A stretch of 64,000 nucleotides of DNA, from NCBI GenBank assembly GCA_044221445.1, contig JBGAPF010000005.1, positions 1 through 64,000 on the forward strand, in the 5' to 3' direction. Source of the stretch: JBDHTS01 sp044221445. GTDB lineage: Bacteria; Pseudomonadota; Alphaproteobacteria; Micavibrionales; Micavibrionaceae. This document shows, one piece after another, positions 54,705-63,492 of the stretch (the first letter of the stretch is position 1; each line of letters opens with the position of its first letter). The translations under genes and the position numbers were made by a program. The notes under the pieces were generated by a model that did not search any database, had not been told where the DNA came from, and saw nothing but the letters and a program-made list of their open reading frames with translations.

Positions 54705-55121
54705 ATGAAAAGAAGCACGATCAACGATGTCCGCGAATTTCATGAAGCTTACGGCCTCCCTGTTTTGGCCAGGCCAGGTATTGCCGACCCCCAAACCATC
54801 AAATTACGCATCAATCTGCTTCAGGAGGAACTGGACGAATTGCGCGAGGCGCTGGAGCAGGGCGACATTGTCGAAACGCTCGACGCGCTGACGGATCTGC
54901 AATATGTGCTGGACGGTGCTTACCTGTCTTTCGGCCTGCATCCGATCAAGCAGCACGCTTTCGATGAAGTGCATCGCTCGAACATGAGCAAGCTGGGCGC
55001 CGACGGCAAGCCGATCCGCAGACCAGAGGACGGGAAAGTCATGAAGGGCCCGAACTATTCTCCCCCCGATCTTAAGGCTGTTTATGAAAATTTCGTGGCC
55101 GAAGAAGAGCAAGCGGCCTGA
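54705..55121 (+). CDS. All-alpha NTP pyrophosphatase-like protein (MazG/PRA-PH type)
   Basis: This protein is 138 aa from ATG 54705, four bases after the nuoG stop. The pattern E41-E42-x-x-E45 in QEELDELREAL plus E57-x-x-D60 in DIVETLDALTDLQYVLDG is the metal-binding signature of all-alpha NTP pyrophosphatases. These hydrolyse nucleoside triphosphates or phosphoribosyl-ATP. The substrate cannot be told. The C-terminal EDGKVMKGPNYSPPDL resembles phage-type members. Confidence 0.75.
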   Translation: MKRSTINDVREFHEAYGLPVLARPGIADPQTIKLRINLLQEELDELREALEQGDIVETLDALTDLQYVLDGAYLSFGLHPIKQHAFDEVHRSNMSKLGADGKPIRRPEDGKVMKGPNYSPPDLKAVYENFVAEEEQAA

Positions 55122-55208
55122 TTATTTTCACGCACTGAAAATTTTGCGTACAGCCTCCGTTCCGTGTCACAATGATTTCCCGGTGAGGACATTGGAGCGG
55201 AGGATGCA

Positions 55209-57104
55209 ATGGATAATGCGAGCAAGTTGCTGGACCTGTGTACCTGTTACACGAAACTGATGGTTCGCTTTCCCCAAAGCCATAAGGAATTGCAGAAAAA
55301 GGAAAAGGAATTCCTTGATACCGTCGCAGACTTCGAGGAGGCCGCGCTGCCGCCTGCCGCCAAATTCCTTTATGCCTATGTCGGCCTTCAAAAAATGGAA
55401 GAGCCCGAAAATACAGCAAAATATCTTATGCTGCTCGATGATGCCTGGAATGAGGGTTCCGTCGACGCGGGCCTGTTCCTGATAGAGATTCACGGGAGGG
55501 AGTCCCGGGTTCTGCCAGAGGAATTGAAAAACGCCGAGCGCTCTGCCGATCTACGCAATAAACTCACGGCCAGACGAAATCCTCATGCCATCTATATAGC
55601 AGCCAGGCTTGAAGCCACGCGTTTTAATGAGGAGAAGCCCGGCACGCCGGAGCGCGCCCGCGCGGCTGTAGAGGCTCTGACGTTGCTTTACGACCTCGGA
55701 AAAGCCGGCTATTGCGGTTTTCCTTATCTTTCGGCGCTTTGGGCCTGTGAGGAAGGACCTGGAGCGGCAGACACGAAAGATGCCTATGAAAAAATGAGGC
55801 AGGCGTCCGTGCAGGCACCGTATCAGGGGCTGTTCGCCAAAGACATCGCCCGCGACGCGCTGTTTCGTCTCGGTAAGATGGATTATGAAGGTATCCTCAC
55901 CGAAAAACGTCCGGACGAGGGGATACAACGGATACGGGATGCCTCGGATCTCGGCCATGCTGAGGCCCTTCAATGGCTTAAGGACAATGGCCTGGACGAG
56001 AGAGGAGATGGGAGTGATTCTGGTAAATCGCCATTTTCCTTTTATGTCGGACGGAAAGACAAGGTCGAAATCAAATACAGCGATGAAAAAAGCAGCGAAA
56101 AACCGATCAAAGAGCCGCTTGAAAGCGACCGGAAAAATAACAGGGATTCGTCCTCTTCGGATGCTCCCAGCAAAGACGATCTGTACTGGGATTCCATCCC
56201 AGCCCCGTCTCTGAAAATCACCTATCCGGAAAAAATAGCGCGCGATCTCAAAAGTAAGACCGATATAGAGGCCCTGCTGCGCCCGCTGGACGATCTGCCG
56301 GGATTGCGAGACATCAAGAAACAGGTGAGACAGACCGTAATTTACGGATCCGCAATCCGTCGGCGCCGGGAAGCGGGACTGAACGTCAGAAACCTCAACC
56401 TTCATATCGTTTTTTCAGGCAATCCGGGAACGGGGAAAACGACGATCGCCCGGATGCTCGGGCAGATCCTTTACCGCAGCGGCATCCTGGAATCGGGGCA
56501 TGTCGTGGAGACGGACCGGTCCGACCTGATCGGGCATTATGTCGGACAGACAACCAACTGGACGAAGCGTGCCTGCCGGGAGGCGCTGGGCGGCATTCTG
56601 TTCATCGATGAGGCCTACAGTATCGCTGAAACGCCGTGGTATTCGGATGAATGCATCGATACCTTGGTCAAGTTCATGGAGGATCACGCGGACGAATTCA
56701 TGGTGATTACCGCCGGCTATCCGTCCAAAATGGACTCCTTTATCCGGTCCAACCCCGGACTGCGGTCCCGGTTCCAGCAAAAAATCGCTTTCAGGGATTA
56801 TACGTTTGAGGAAATGGCCGCCATCTTCAAGGCATTTTGCCAGCAGTATGAATACACTCTAGATGCGTTCGCCGAACAGAAGCTGATTCTGGTACTGAAA
56901 GCGTTAAAGCATAAGGAGAAATCCCATTTCGCGAACGGGCGCAGCGTCCGGAACTTTTTCGACGGATGCATCAGGCGTCAGGCTTTACGAATCGAGCGGG
57001 ACGATCTTACCGGGAGAGAGGATCTGATGCGTCTTTTATCTCAGGATATCGACGAGAGCGAGGGAGGCGATTCCGGCGGTGAGATCGTTTATCTGAAAGC
57101 ATAA
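55209..57104 (+). CDS. CbbX/CfxQ-type AAA+ ATPase with Sel1-like N-domain
   Basis: This 631-aa protein begins with residues ~1-265 in helical-repeat, Sel1/TPR-like form (EGIQRIRDASDLGHAEALQW). A charged Ser/Asp/Lys linker (~266-330) leads to the AAA+ domain: a lead-in LLRPLDDLPGLRDIKKQVRQ, Walker A GNPGTGKTT (~404), Walker B GGILFIDEAYSI (~461), sensor VITAGYP, and an arginine-finger-like RSNPGLRSRF. The family includes the Rubisco activase CbbX, SpoVK and EccA. No Rubisco is nearby, so a complex-remodelling or assembly role is an inference. It lies between nuoG/NTP-PPase and nuoH. Confidence 0.85.
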   Translation: MDNASKLLDLCTCYTKLMVRFPQSHKELQKKEKEFLDTVADFEEAALPPAAKFLYAYVGLQKMEEPENTAKYLMLLDDAWNEGSVDAGLFLIEIHGRESRVLPEELKNAERSADLRNKLTARRNPHAIYIAARLEATRFNEEKPGTPERARAAVEALTLLYDLGKAGYCGFPYLSALWACEEGPGAADTKDAYEKMRQASVQAPYQGLFAKDIARDALFRLGKMDYEGILTEKRPDEGIQRIRDASDLGHAEALQWLKDNGLDERGDGSDSGKSPFSFYVGRKDKVEIKYSDEKSSEKPIKEPLESDRKNNRDSSSSDAPSKDDLYWDSIPAPSLKITYPEKIARDLKSKTDIEALLRPLDDLPGLRDIKKQVRQTVIYGSAIRRRREAGLNVRNLNLHIVFSGNPGTGKTTIARMLGQILYRSGILESGHVVETDRSDLIGHYVGQTTNWTKRACREALGGILFIDEAYSIAETPWYSDECIDTLVKFMEDHADEFMVITAGYPSKMDSFIRSNPGLRSRFQQKIAFRDYTFEEMAAIFKAFCQQYEYTLDAFAEQKLILVLKALKHKEKSHFANGRSVRNFFDGCIRRQALRIERDDLTGREDLMRLLSQDIDESEGGDSGGEIVYLKA

Positions 57105-57170
57105 AATGATTTGCAATCCGCCTTTTGAGGCACGATAATCCCGCTCGGATTAATACGAGGCGCTTATTCA

Positions 57171-58178
57171 TTGACTGAATTCTGGACAAACTACGGATGG
57201 CCCGGGCTTATCATGCTGGGGCAGATCGGCGCGATGATCGGCGCGGTCATTTTCGGCGTCGCTTATCTGACGTATTTCGAGCGCAAGGTGCTGGGCGCCA
57301 TGCAGCAGCGGCAGGGGCCGATGACGGTCGGGCCTTTCGGGCTGCTGCAGCCGATCGCGGACGGCATCAAGCTGCTGTCCAAGGAAACGATCGTCCCCAG
57401 CCAGGCCAACCGGCCCGTCTTCCTGCTTGCGCCCGTTTTGCTGTTTACACTGGCCCTGGCAGCCTGGGCGGTCATCCCGGTGAGCGACCGCATGGTGATC
57501 GCCAATATCAACGTCGGCATGCTGTACCTGTTCGCCGTATCGTCGATGGGCGTCTATGGCATCATCATGGCCGGCTGGGCGTCGAACTCCCGCTATGCCT
57601 TTCTGGGAGCCATGCGCTCGGCGTCACAGATGGTGTCTTACGAAGTGTCGATGGGCCTTGTCATCGTAACCGTCCTGTTGTGCACGGGCACGCTGAACCT
57701 GCATGATATCGTGACGGCTTCGCGGCCGCTGTGGATGCAGGTTCTGCTCTTTCCGATGCTGATCGTTTTCATGGTCTCGATCCTGGCCGAAACCAACCGC
57801 GCGCCGTTCGACCTGCCGGAAGGCGAATCGGAACTTTCAGGCGGGTTCATGGTCGAATATTCCTCGATGGCCTTTGCGCTGTTTTTCCTCGGGGAATACG
57901 CCAACATGATCCTGATGAGCGCAATGGCGACCGTGCTCTTCCTCGGCGGCTGGTTGCCGCCGTTCGGGATGACATTCCTCACTTTCGTGCCGGGCGTCCT
58001 GTGGTTTATCCTGAAGACATGTTTCGTCCTGTTCGTTTTCCTGTGGGCACGGGCAACCCTGCCGCGCTACAGGTACGATCAGCTGATGCGCCTCGGCTGG
58101 AAAGTATTCCTGCCGTTCACGCTGTTCTGGGTTTTGCTGATGGCGGGAACGCTGCTGGCTTTCGACGCGTTACCGTAA
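57171..58178 (+). CDS. nuoH: NADH-quinone oxidoreductase subunit H
   Basis: This 335-aa membrane subunit forms the quinone entry channel with NuoB/NuoD. It uses TTG 57171 (MTEFWTNYGWPG). Visible features are the conserved loop YFERKVLGAMQQRQGP and AETNRAPFDLPEGESELSGG followed by VEYSSMAFALFFLGEY. It has about eight membrane helices and is complete. Confidence 0.96.
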   Translation: MTEFWTNYGWPGLIMLGQIGAMIGAVIFGVAYLTYFERKVLGAMQQRQGPMTVGPFGLLQPIADGIKLLSKETIVPSQANRPVFLLAPVLLFTLALAAWAVIPVSDRMVIANINVGMLYLFAVSSMGVYGIIMAGWASNSRYAFLGAMRSASQMVSYEVSMGLVIVTVLLCTGTLNLHDIVTASRPLWMQVLLFPMLIVFMVSILAETNRAPFDLPEGESELSGGFMVEYSSMAFALFFLGEYANMILMSAMATVLFLGGWLPPFGMTFLTFVPGVLWFILKTCFVLFVFLWARATLPRYRYDQLMRLGWKVFLPFTLFWVLLMAGTLLAFDALP

Positions 58179-58199
58179 CTTTTACAAGGATCGTTTATC

Positions 58200-58508
58200 A
58201 TGACTTCACCCCTGTCTCAGGGCCCGGAAAAAGAATATGTCGTCTTGTTCAATGCGGGGGCATCCGAAGATGCCAAAAATGCAATAGCGCTTACCAATGA
58301 GGAGGTCGACTTTAAAGTGGCCAGCCTTATAAGAAAAGACGGTCTGGAGGCTGTCATAAGCGGCGACGCTGCCTTGTCAGTATTTTTCGATTCGTTAGGC
58401 CCAAGTTTTCAGAGTACCAATCCTCGTACGTTTCATAGTCCATCTGCCCCTAAAATAGTTGTTTTGGATCATGCTGGCGCCATTCAGAATAACCTCGTGA
58501 AATTATAA
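58200..58508 (+). CDS. Small unknown protein between nuoH and nuoI
   Basis: This 102-aa soluble protein has a short hydrophilic start (MTSPLSQGPEKEYVVLFNAG), a likely alpha/beta fold and no recognised motif. AAGGATCGTTTATC lies ahead of ATG 58200 (AAGGA, spacing nine). It starts 22 bases after nuoH and ends two bases before the first nuoI start codon, so it is almost certainly in the same message. The T- and A-rich 3' half differs from nuo codon use. Confidence 0.6.
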   Translation: MTSPLSQGPEKEYVVLFNAGASEDAKNAIALTNEEVDFKVASLIRKDGLEAVISGDAALSVFFDSLGPSFQSTNPRTFHSPSAPKIVVLDHAGAIQNNLVKL

Positions 58509-58516
58509 GGATGCCG

Positions 58517-58996
58517 ATGAATTCTCTTGCGCGCAGTTTTCTTCTCATTGAGATCGTCAAAGGCTTTGCCCTGACGCTGAAATATTTTTTCGCGCCGAAA
58601 GTGACGATCAACTATCCGTTCGAGAAGGCCCCGATCAGTCCCCGGTTTCGGGGGGAACATGCGCTGCGCCGGTATCCGAACGGCGAGGAACGCTGCATCG
58701 CCTGTAAACTATGCGAGGCGATCTGCCCGGCGCTTGCCATCACCATCGAAGCCGAGCCGCGCGACGACGGCAGCCGCCGCACCACACGGTATGACATAGA
58801 CATGACCAAATGCATCTATTGCGGCCTGTGCCAGGAAGCGTGCCCTGTGGACGCCATCGTCGAAGGGCCGAATTTCGAATTCGCCACCGAAACCCGCGAA
58901 GAACTTTTTTACAATAAAGAAAAGCTGCTGGCCAACGGCGACCGTTGGGAAGCGCAGCTTGCCTCGAACCTGGCTGTGGACGCGCCTTACAGGTAA
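58517..58996 (+). CDS. nuoI: NADH-quinone oxidoreductase subunit I
   Basis: This protein is 159 aa from ATG 58517, chosen because AAGGA lies six bases upstream; ATG 58511 is an alternative. It is a ferredoxin-like subunit with two [4Fe-4S] motifs, CIACKLCEAICP and CIYCGLCQEACP, passing electrons from NuoG to NuoB. It has the standard length. Confidence 0.97.
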   Translation: MNSLARSFLLIEIVKGFALTLKYFFAPKVTINYPFEKAPISPRFRGEHALRRYPNGEERCIACKLCEAICPALAITIEAEPRDDGSRRTTRYDIDMTKCIYCGLCQEACPVDAIVEGPNFEFATETREELFYNKEKLLANGDRWEAQLASNLAVDAPYR

Positions 58997-59033
58997 AAAC
59001 CTCTCTTTTCTAAAAAACAGCAGGATTTCCGGT

Positions 59034-59087
59034 ATGCACGACAAAATATGGCGGTGGGCGCTTGCGGAAGCCCTGCGAACGTATTAG
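59034..59087 (+). CDS. Possible 17-codon peptide between nuoI and nuoJ
   Basis: ATG 59034 opens MHDKIWRWALAEALRTY and a stop, with AGGAT 11 bases upstream, in the otherwise empty 153-base nuoI-nuoJ gap. It is an amphipathic, Trp-containing peptide. It may be chance or a leader; there is no support beyond the frame. Confidence 0.15.
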   Translation: MHDKIWRWALAEALRTY

Positions 59088-59149
59088 AAAAGTCCATCCC
59101 TTTCCAGAAGGGAAGTGTTTGCTGACGGAAATCGATATCGAAGCGCATC

Positions 59150-59758
59150 ATGCTCCAGGCCATAGCATTTTATCTATTCGCAGCCGTCCTCGTCTTCAGC
59201 GCCCTGATGGTGATCACGGCGCGCAATCCTGTTTATTCCGTACTGTTCCTTATCCTGGGCTTTTTCAATGCCGCCGGACTGTTCGTGCTCGTGGGGGCCG
59301 AATTCATCGGCATGCTGCTGGTAATCGTCTATGTGGGCGCAGTGGCGGTCCTGTTCCTGTTCGTCGTCATGATGCTGGACATCAATTTCGCAGAGTTACG
59401 CAAGGGCGCCATGCAGTATGTTCCCGTGGGATTGATGGCGGGCGCTCTTCTCCTGCTTGAATTCTTTACGCTTTTTTCCCATTGGCGGTCTGTTGCCACG
59501 GCCGAAAACCTTGCGGCGCCAGCGCCGGACGATGTAACGAACGCTCATGCTCTGGGCGCGCTGATTTATACGGATTATATTCTGGCGTTCCAGATGGCGG
59601 GGCTGGTGCTTCTGGTCGCCATGATCGGGGCCATCGTCCTGACCCACCGCGTCAGGCCTGACACGAAGCGGCAGAAGGTCGGCGACCAGGTCAACCGCGC
59701 ACGCGCGGATGTCATGGACGTGCGTAAGGTCACGATCGGGGTGGGGATCGACGGATGA
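59150..59758 (+). CDS. nuoJ: NADH-quinone oxidoreductase subunit J
   Basis: This 202-aa membrane subunit has five helices. Visible are VITARNPVYSVLFLILGFFN and EFIGMLLVIVYVGAVAVLFL, the pi-bulge helix region typical of NuoJ/ND6. Its stop overlaps the nuoK ATG (ATGA at 59755). Confidence 0.95.
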   Translation: MLQAIAFYLFAAVLVFSALMVITARNPVYSVLFLILGFFNAAGLFVLVGAEFIGMLLVIVYVGAVAVLFLFVVMMLDINFAELRKGAMQYVPVGLMAGALLLLEFFTLFSHWRSVATAENLAAPAPDDVTNAHALGALIYTDYILAFQMAGLVLLVAMIGAIVLTHRVRPDTKRQKVGDQVNRARADVMDVRKVTIGVGIDG

Positions 59759-60063
59759 CGATCGGGCTTTTCCATTATCTGTTCCTGGCCGGGATCGTGT
59801 TCACCATCGGCGTGTTCGGGATTTTCCTGAACCGCAAAAACGTCATCATCATCCTTATGTCCATCGAACTGATGCTGCTGGCCGTCAATATTAATTTCGT
59901 CGCCTTTTCGCATTTCATGGGCGACCTGGCCGGGCAGGTGTTCGCCATGTTCGTCCTGACCGTCGCGGCGGCGGAAGCCGCCATCGGTCTGGCCATCCTG
60001 GTCGTCTATTTCCGCAACCGCGGCACCATCGCGGTTGAGGATATCTCGGCGCTGAAGGGATAA
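59755..60063 (+). CDS. nuoK: NADH-quinone oxidoreductase subunit K
   Basis: This 102-aa, three-helix subunit resembles ND4L. The two membrane glutamates needed for proton translocation are visible in MSIELMLLAVNINF and VAAAEAAIGLAILV. It is complete and coupled to nuoJ. Confidence 0.96.
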   Translation: MTIGLFHYLFLAGIVFTIGVFGIFLNRKNVIIILMSIELMLLAVNINFVAFSHFMGDLAGQVFAMFVLTVAAAEAAIGLAILVVYFRNRGTIAVEDISALKG

Positions 60064-60071
60064 CGGACACC

Positions 60072-62069
60072 ATGGAACTGCTCGCTGTCTTTCCGCCGCT
60101 TGCTGGCTTTCTCGCCGCCTTCCTATTCGGCAGGCAGATAGACGACCGCGGCGCTCAGTTCGTGACATGCGCCGGAATGCTGGTTGCGGCCCTGGCTTCC
60201 TGCTTCCTGTTTTATGAGATCCCGCTGTCGGATAAAGCGCATACGATGCCGCTGATCACCTGGATCACGTCGGGCGACTTCCAGGTCTATTGGGCCCTGC
60301 GCGTCGATACGCTGTCGGTCGTGATGATGTGCGTCATCAACATCGTTTCCACATGCGTGCATGTCTATTCCATCGGCTATATGAGCCACGACCCGAACCG
60401 TGCGCGGTTCATGTCGTACCTTTCCCTGTTCACCTTCGCCATGCTGATGCTTGTGACGGCGGATAATATGCTTCAGCTGTTTTTCGGCTGGGAAGGGGTC
60501 GGTCTTGCTTCCTATCTGCTGATCGGGTTCTGGAACCATAAGGACAGCGCCAATGGCGCGGCGGTCAAAGCGTTCATCGTCAACCGCGTCGGCGATTTCG
60601 GTCTGGCGCTCGGGATTATGGCTTGTTTCGTGATTTTCGGCACCGTCCAGTTCGACAGCATGTTCCAGCAGGCGCCGGACAAGGCTGCGATGACCCTGGA
60701 CTTTCTCGGCATGTCCCTTCCGGCGCTCAATACGGCGTGTATCCTTTTGTTCATCGGCGCATGCGGCAAGTCGGCGCAACTCGGCCTGCATACGTGGTTG
60801 CCGGACGCTATGGAGGGGCCGACGCCCGTATCCGCCCTCATCCATGCGGCGACGATGGTCACGGCCGGCGTCTTTCTGGTGGCGCGGTTCTCCCCTGTGT
60901 TCGAATATGCACCGCTGGCGCGCGAAATCGTCTGTATCGTCGGCGCGCTGACCTGTTTCGTGGCGGCGACCATCGGCCTGACTCAGTTCGATATCAAACG
61001 CGTGATCGCCTATTCGACGATGAGCCAGCTGGGATACATGTTCTTCGCCCTCGGCGTCTCGGGTTATTCGGCGGCGATCTTTCACCTGATGACGCACGCG
61101 TTCTTCAAGGCTTTGCTGTTTCTCGGCGCCGGATCGGTGATCCATGCGATGTCGGGGGAGCAGGACATGCGCAAGATGGGCGGCATATGGAAGTTGATCC
61201 CGACCACATATGTCATGATGTGGATCGGGTCACTGGCCTTGGCCGGCATCCCGCTTTTCGCGGGCTATTACTCGAAAGACACGATTCTGGAGTCTGCATT
61301 CGCGGCTCATACCTGGTTCGGCACGTTCGCTTACTGGATGGGTATTGGAGCCGCTTTGATGACGGCGTTTTACAGCTGGCGGTTGATTTTGATGACGTTC
61401 CACGGAGAACCGCGCGCCGACCACGAGACGATGCATCACGTGCATGAATCGCCGTCTGTCATGATCGGGCCGCTGATCGTCCTGGCGGCAGGGGCGCTGT
61501 TCGCAGGGATCCTGTTCCATGGCGGCTTCGTAGGCTCGGCCAATGAAGCGGGCCATGTCGGCGATATCGCGTCGCAAAGCCGGACGATCAATGTCTGGGA
61601 TAAGGAGCATTTCTGGGGCGATGCCTTATTCGTCCTGCCCGAGAACGATACGGTGGAACGGGCGCATCATGTTCCGGAATGGGCGAAACTGCTGCCGACC
61701 GTTATGGGCGTTATCGGCATCGCTTTCGCTTATTTTGTTTATCTGTTCAGGCCGGGGACCGCCACGAAGATCGCTGCGACGTTTGCGCCTCTTCATCGCC
61801 TGTTTTTCCGCAAATGGTATTTTGACGAATTATACGACCGTGTCTTCGTGCGCAATGCCTGGTGCCTGGGCCGCCTCTTTTCGGAAAAGGGCGATCGCGG
61901 CCTGATCGACCGGCTGGGGCCGGATGGGCTTTCTTCGGTTTCAAAGCGTTTCGGCGCGCGGCTGAGCAGGGCCCAGACCGGTTACCTCTATCACTACGCC
62001 TTTGTCATGATGATCGGCCTGATCGGCATCGTTACCTGGCTGCTGTATAAAACCGTGCAGGGATATTGA
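60072..62069 (+). CDS. nuoL: NADH-quinone oxidoreductase subunit L
   Basis: This 665-aa antiporter-like subunit has about 16 helices and the lateral helix HL. Conserved regions are FFGWEGVGLASYLLIGFW, GKSAQLGLHTWLPDAMEGPT and ALIHAATMVTAGVFLVARF. It pumps protons at the far end of the membrane arm. It starts eight bases after nuoK; nuoM begins six bases after its stop. Confidence 0.97.
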   Translation: MELLAVFPPLAGFLAAFLFGRQIDDRGAQFVTCAGMLVAALASCFLFYEIPLSDKAHTMPLITWITSGDFQVYWALRVDTLSVVMMCVINIVSTCVHVYSIGYMSHDPNRARFMSYLSLFTFAMLMLVTADNMLQLFFGWEGVGLASYLLIGFWNHKDSANGAAVKAFIVNRVGDFGLALGIMACFVIFGTVQFDSMFQQAPDKAAMTLDFLGMSLPALNTACILLFIGACGKSAQLGLHTWLPDAMEGPTPVSALIHAATMVTAGVFLVARFSPVFEYAPLAREIVCIVGALTCFVAATIGLTQFDIKRVIAYSTMSQLGYMFFALGVSGYSAAIFHLMTHAFFKALLFLGAGSVIHAMSGEQDMRKMGGIWKLIPTTYVMMWIGSLALAGIPLFAGYYSKDTILESAFAAHTWFGTFAYWMGIGAALMTAFYSWRLILMTFHGEPRADHETMHHVHESPSVMIGPLIVLAAGALFAGILFHGGFVGSANEAGHVGDIASQSRTINVWDKEHFWGDALFVLPENDTVERAHHVPEWAKLLPTVMGVIGIAFAYFVYLFRPGTATKIAATFAPLHRLFFRKWYFDELYDRVFVRNAWCLGRLFSEKGDRGLIDRLGPDGLSSVSKRFGARLSRAQTGYLYHYAFVMMIGLIGIVTWLLYKTVQGY

Positions 62070-62075
62070 CCGTCC

Positions 62076-63492
62076 ATGGAATTCCCTCTTCTCTCGTTAA
62101 TGACCTTCCTGCCCACGCTGGGCGCTGCGCTGTTGCTGGCGATACGCGGGGAACAGGCCCATGTGGACCGTAATTGCCGCTATGGCGCGCTCTACACGTC
62201 ACTGGCCGTTTTCGCGCTGTCGCTGTTCATGCTGGTGAAATTCGACGGATCCTCGGCGGATTTTCAGTTTGAGGAGAAGGCGGGGTGGCTGTCGTCGCTC
62301 GCCATCAACTATCACATGGGCGTCGACGGCATTTCGATGTTCTTCGTCTTGCTTTCGGCGTTCCTGACTCCCGTGTGCATCCTTGCAAGCTGGACCAGCA
62401 TCACCAAACGGGTGCGTGAATACATGATCGCGTTCCTGCTCCTGGAAACGCTGATGATCGGCACGTTCTGCGCCCTCGATGCCGTGCTTTTCTACGTTTT
62501 CTTCGAGGGCGTGCTGATCCCGATGTTCGTCATCATTGGCGTGTGGGGCGGCACGCGCCGCATTTATTCGGCGTTCAAGCTGTTCCTGTATACGCTGCTG
62601 GGATCCGTCCTGATGCTGATCGCCCTGCTGGTTCTGTACAGCCAGACGGGGACAACGGATATTGCCGCGTGGGCGGACCATCCCGTAGCCCGCGATCTGC
62701 AGATGTGGTTATGGCTGGCGTTTTTCGCAAGCTTTGCGGTCAAGATGCCGATGTGGCCTGTCCATACCTGGCTTCCCGACGCGCATGTGGAAGCGCCGAC
62801 GGCTGGGTCGGTCATTCTTGCCGGCGTCCTGCTGAAGATGGGCGGGTACGGCTTCCTGCGCTTTTCGCTGCCCATCTTTCCCGAGGCGAGCGCCTATTTC
62901 GCCGATATGGTGTTCTGGCTGTCGGTGGTGGCTATTATTTACACCTCTCTTGTGGCGCTGGTGCAGGAGGATATGAAGAAGCTGATCGCTTATTCCTCCG
63001 TCGCGCACATGGGATTCGTGACGCTTGGTATTTTCACCGGGACGGTTCAGGGCGTCGAAGGCGCAATGTTCCAGATGTTGAGCCATGGCCTGATTTCAGG
63101 CGCGCTTTTCTTGTGCGTCGGCGTCGTCTACGACCGGCTTCATACGCGCGAAATCAGCCGGTATGGAGGCATCGTCAAAAACATGCCGCGATACGCGACC
63201 CTGTTCATGGTTTTCATGCTCGGGTCCGTCGGTTTGCCCGGGACGTCCGGTTTCGCGGGTGAGTTTCTGACGCCAGCAGACAAATCCCGATGCGGCGGCA
63301 ATGGACGATATCAACAGGATCGAGACCGCATTGCTGGCGCCCATCGCCCTTATGGTGATCATTCTCGGCGTATTTCCTGGCATGGTGCTCGATCGCATCG
63401 CCCCCTCAGTCGAAAAAGTGATCGCCCAATATCAGGCCGCGCAGCCCGCCGCAGCGCCTGCCGTCAGTCAGCCCGAAGGTGCCGCCCCATGA
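62076..63492 (+). pseudogene. nuoM: nuoM with internal deletion and frameshift
   Basis: From ATG 62076 the first 398 residues are a normal NuoM, with VLFYVFFEGVLIPMFVIIG, AVKMPMWPVHTWLPDAHVEA and GLPGTSGFAGEFL (Glu396 is the distal-channel Glu). Right after 63269 the homology jumps. The family C-terminus resumes in a different phase at about 63271 (QTNPDAAAMDDINRIETALL, then MVIILGVFPGMVLDRIAP) and ends at TGA 63490-63492. By comparison with intact NuoM, about 37 residues (the helix after GEF and its loop) are missing, roughly 110 bp and not a multiple of three. In the upstream frame there is no stop before nuoN, so translation would run into NuoN in frame. Confidence 0.85.

Noticed and set aside
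62543..63262. 239-codon frame overlapping nuoM in another phase
   Set aside because: Arg/Gly-rich shadow. The nuoM frame across the same bases encodes conserved membrane helices.
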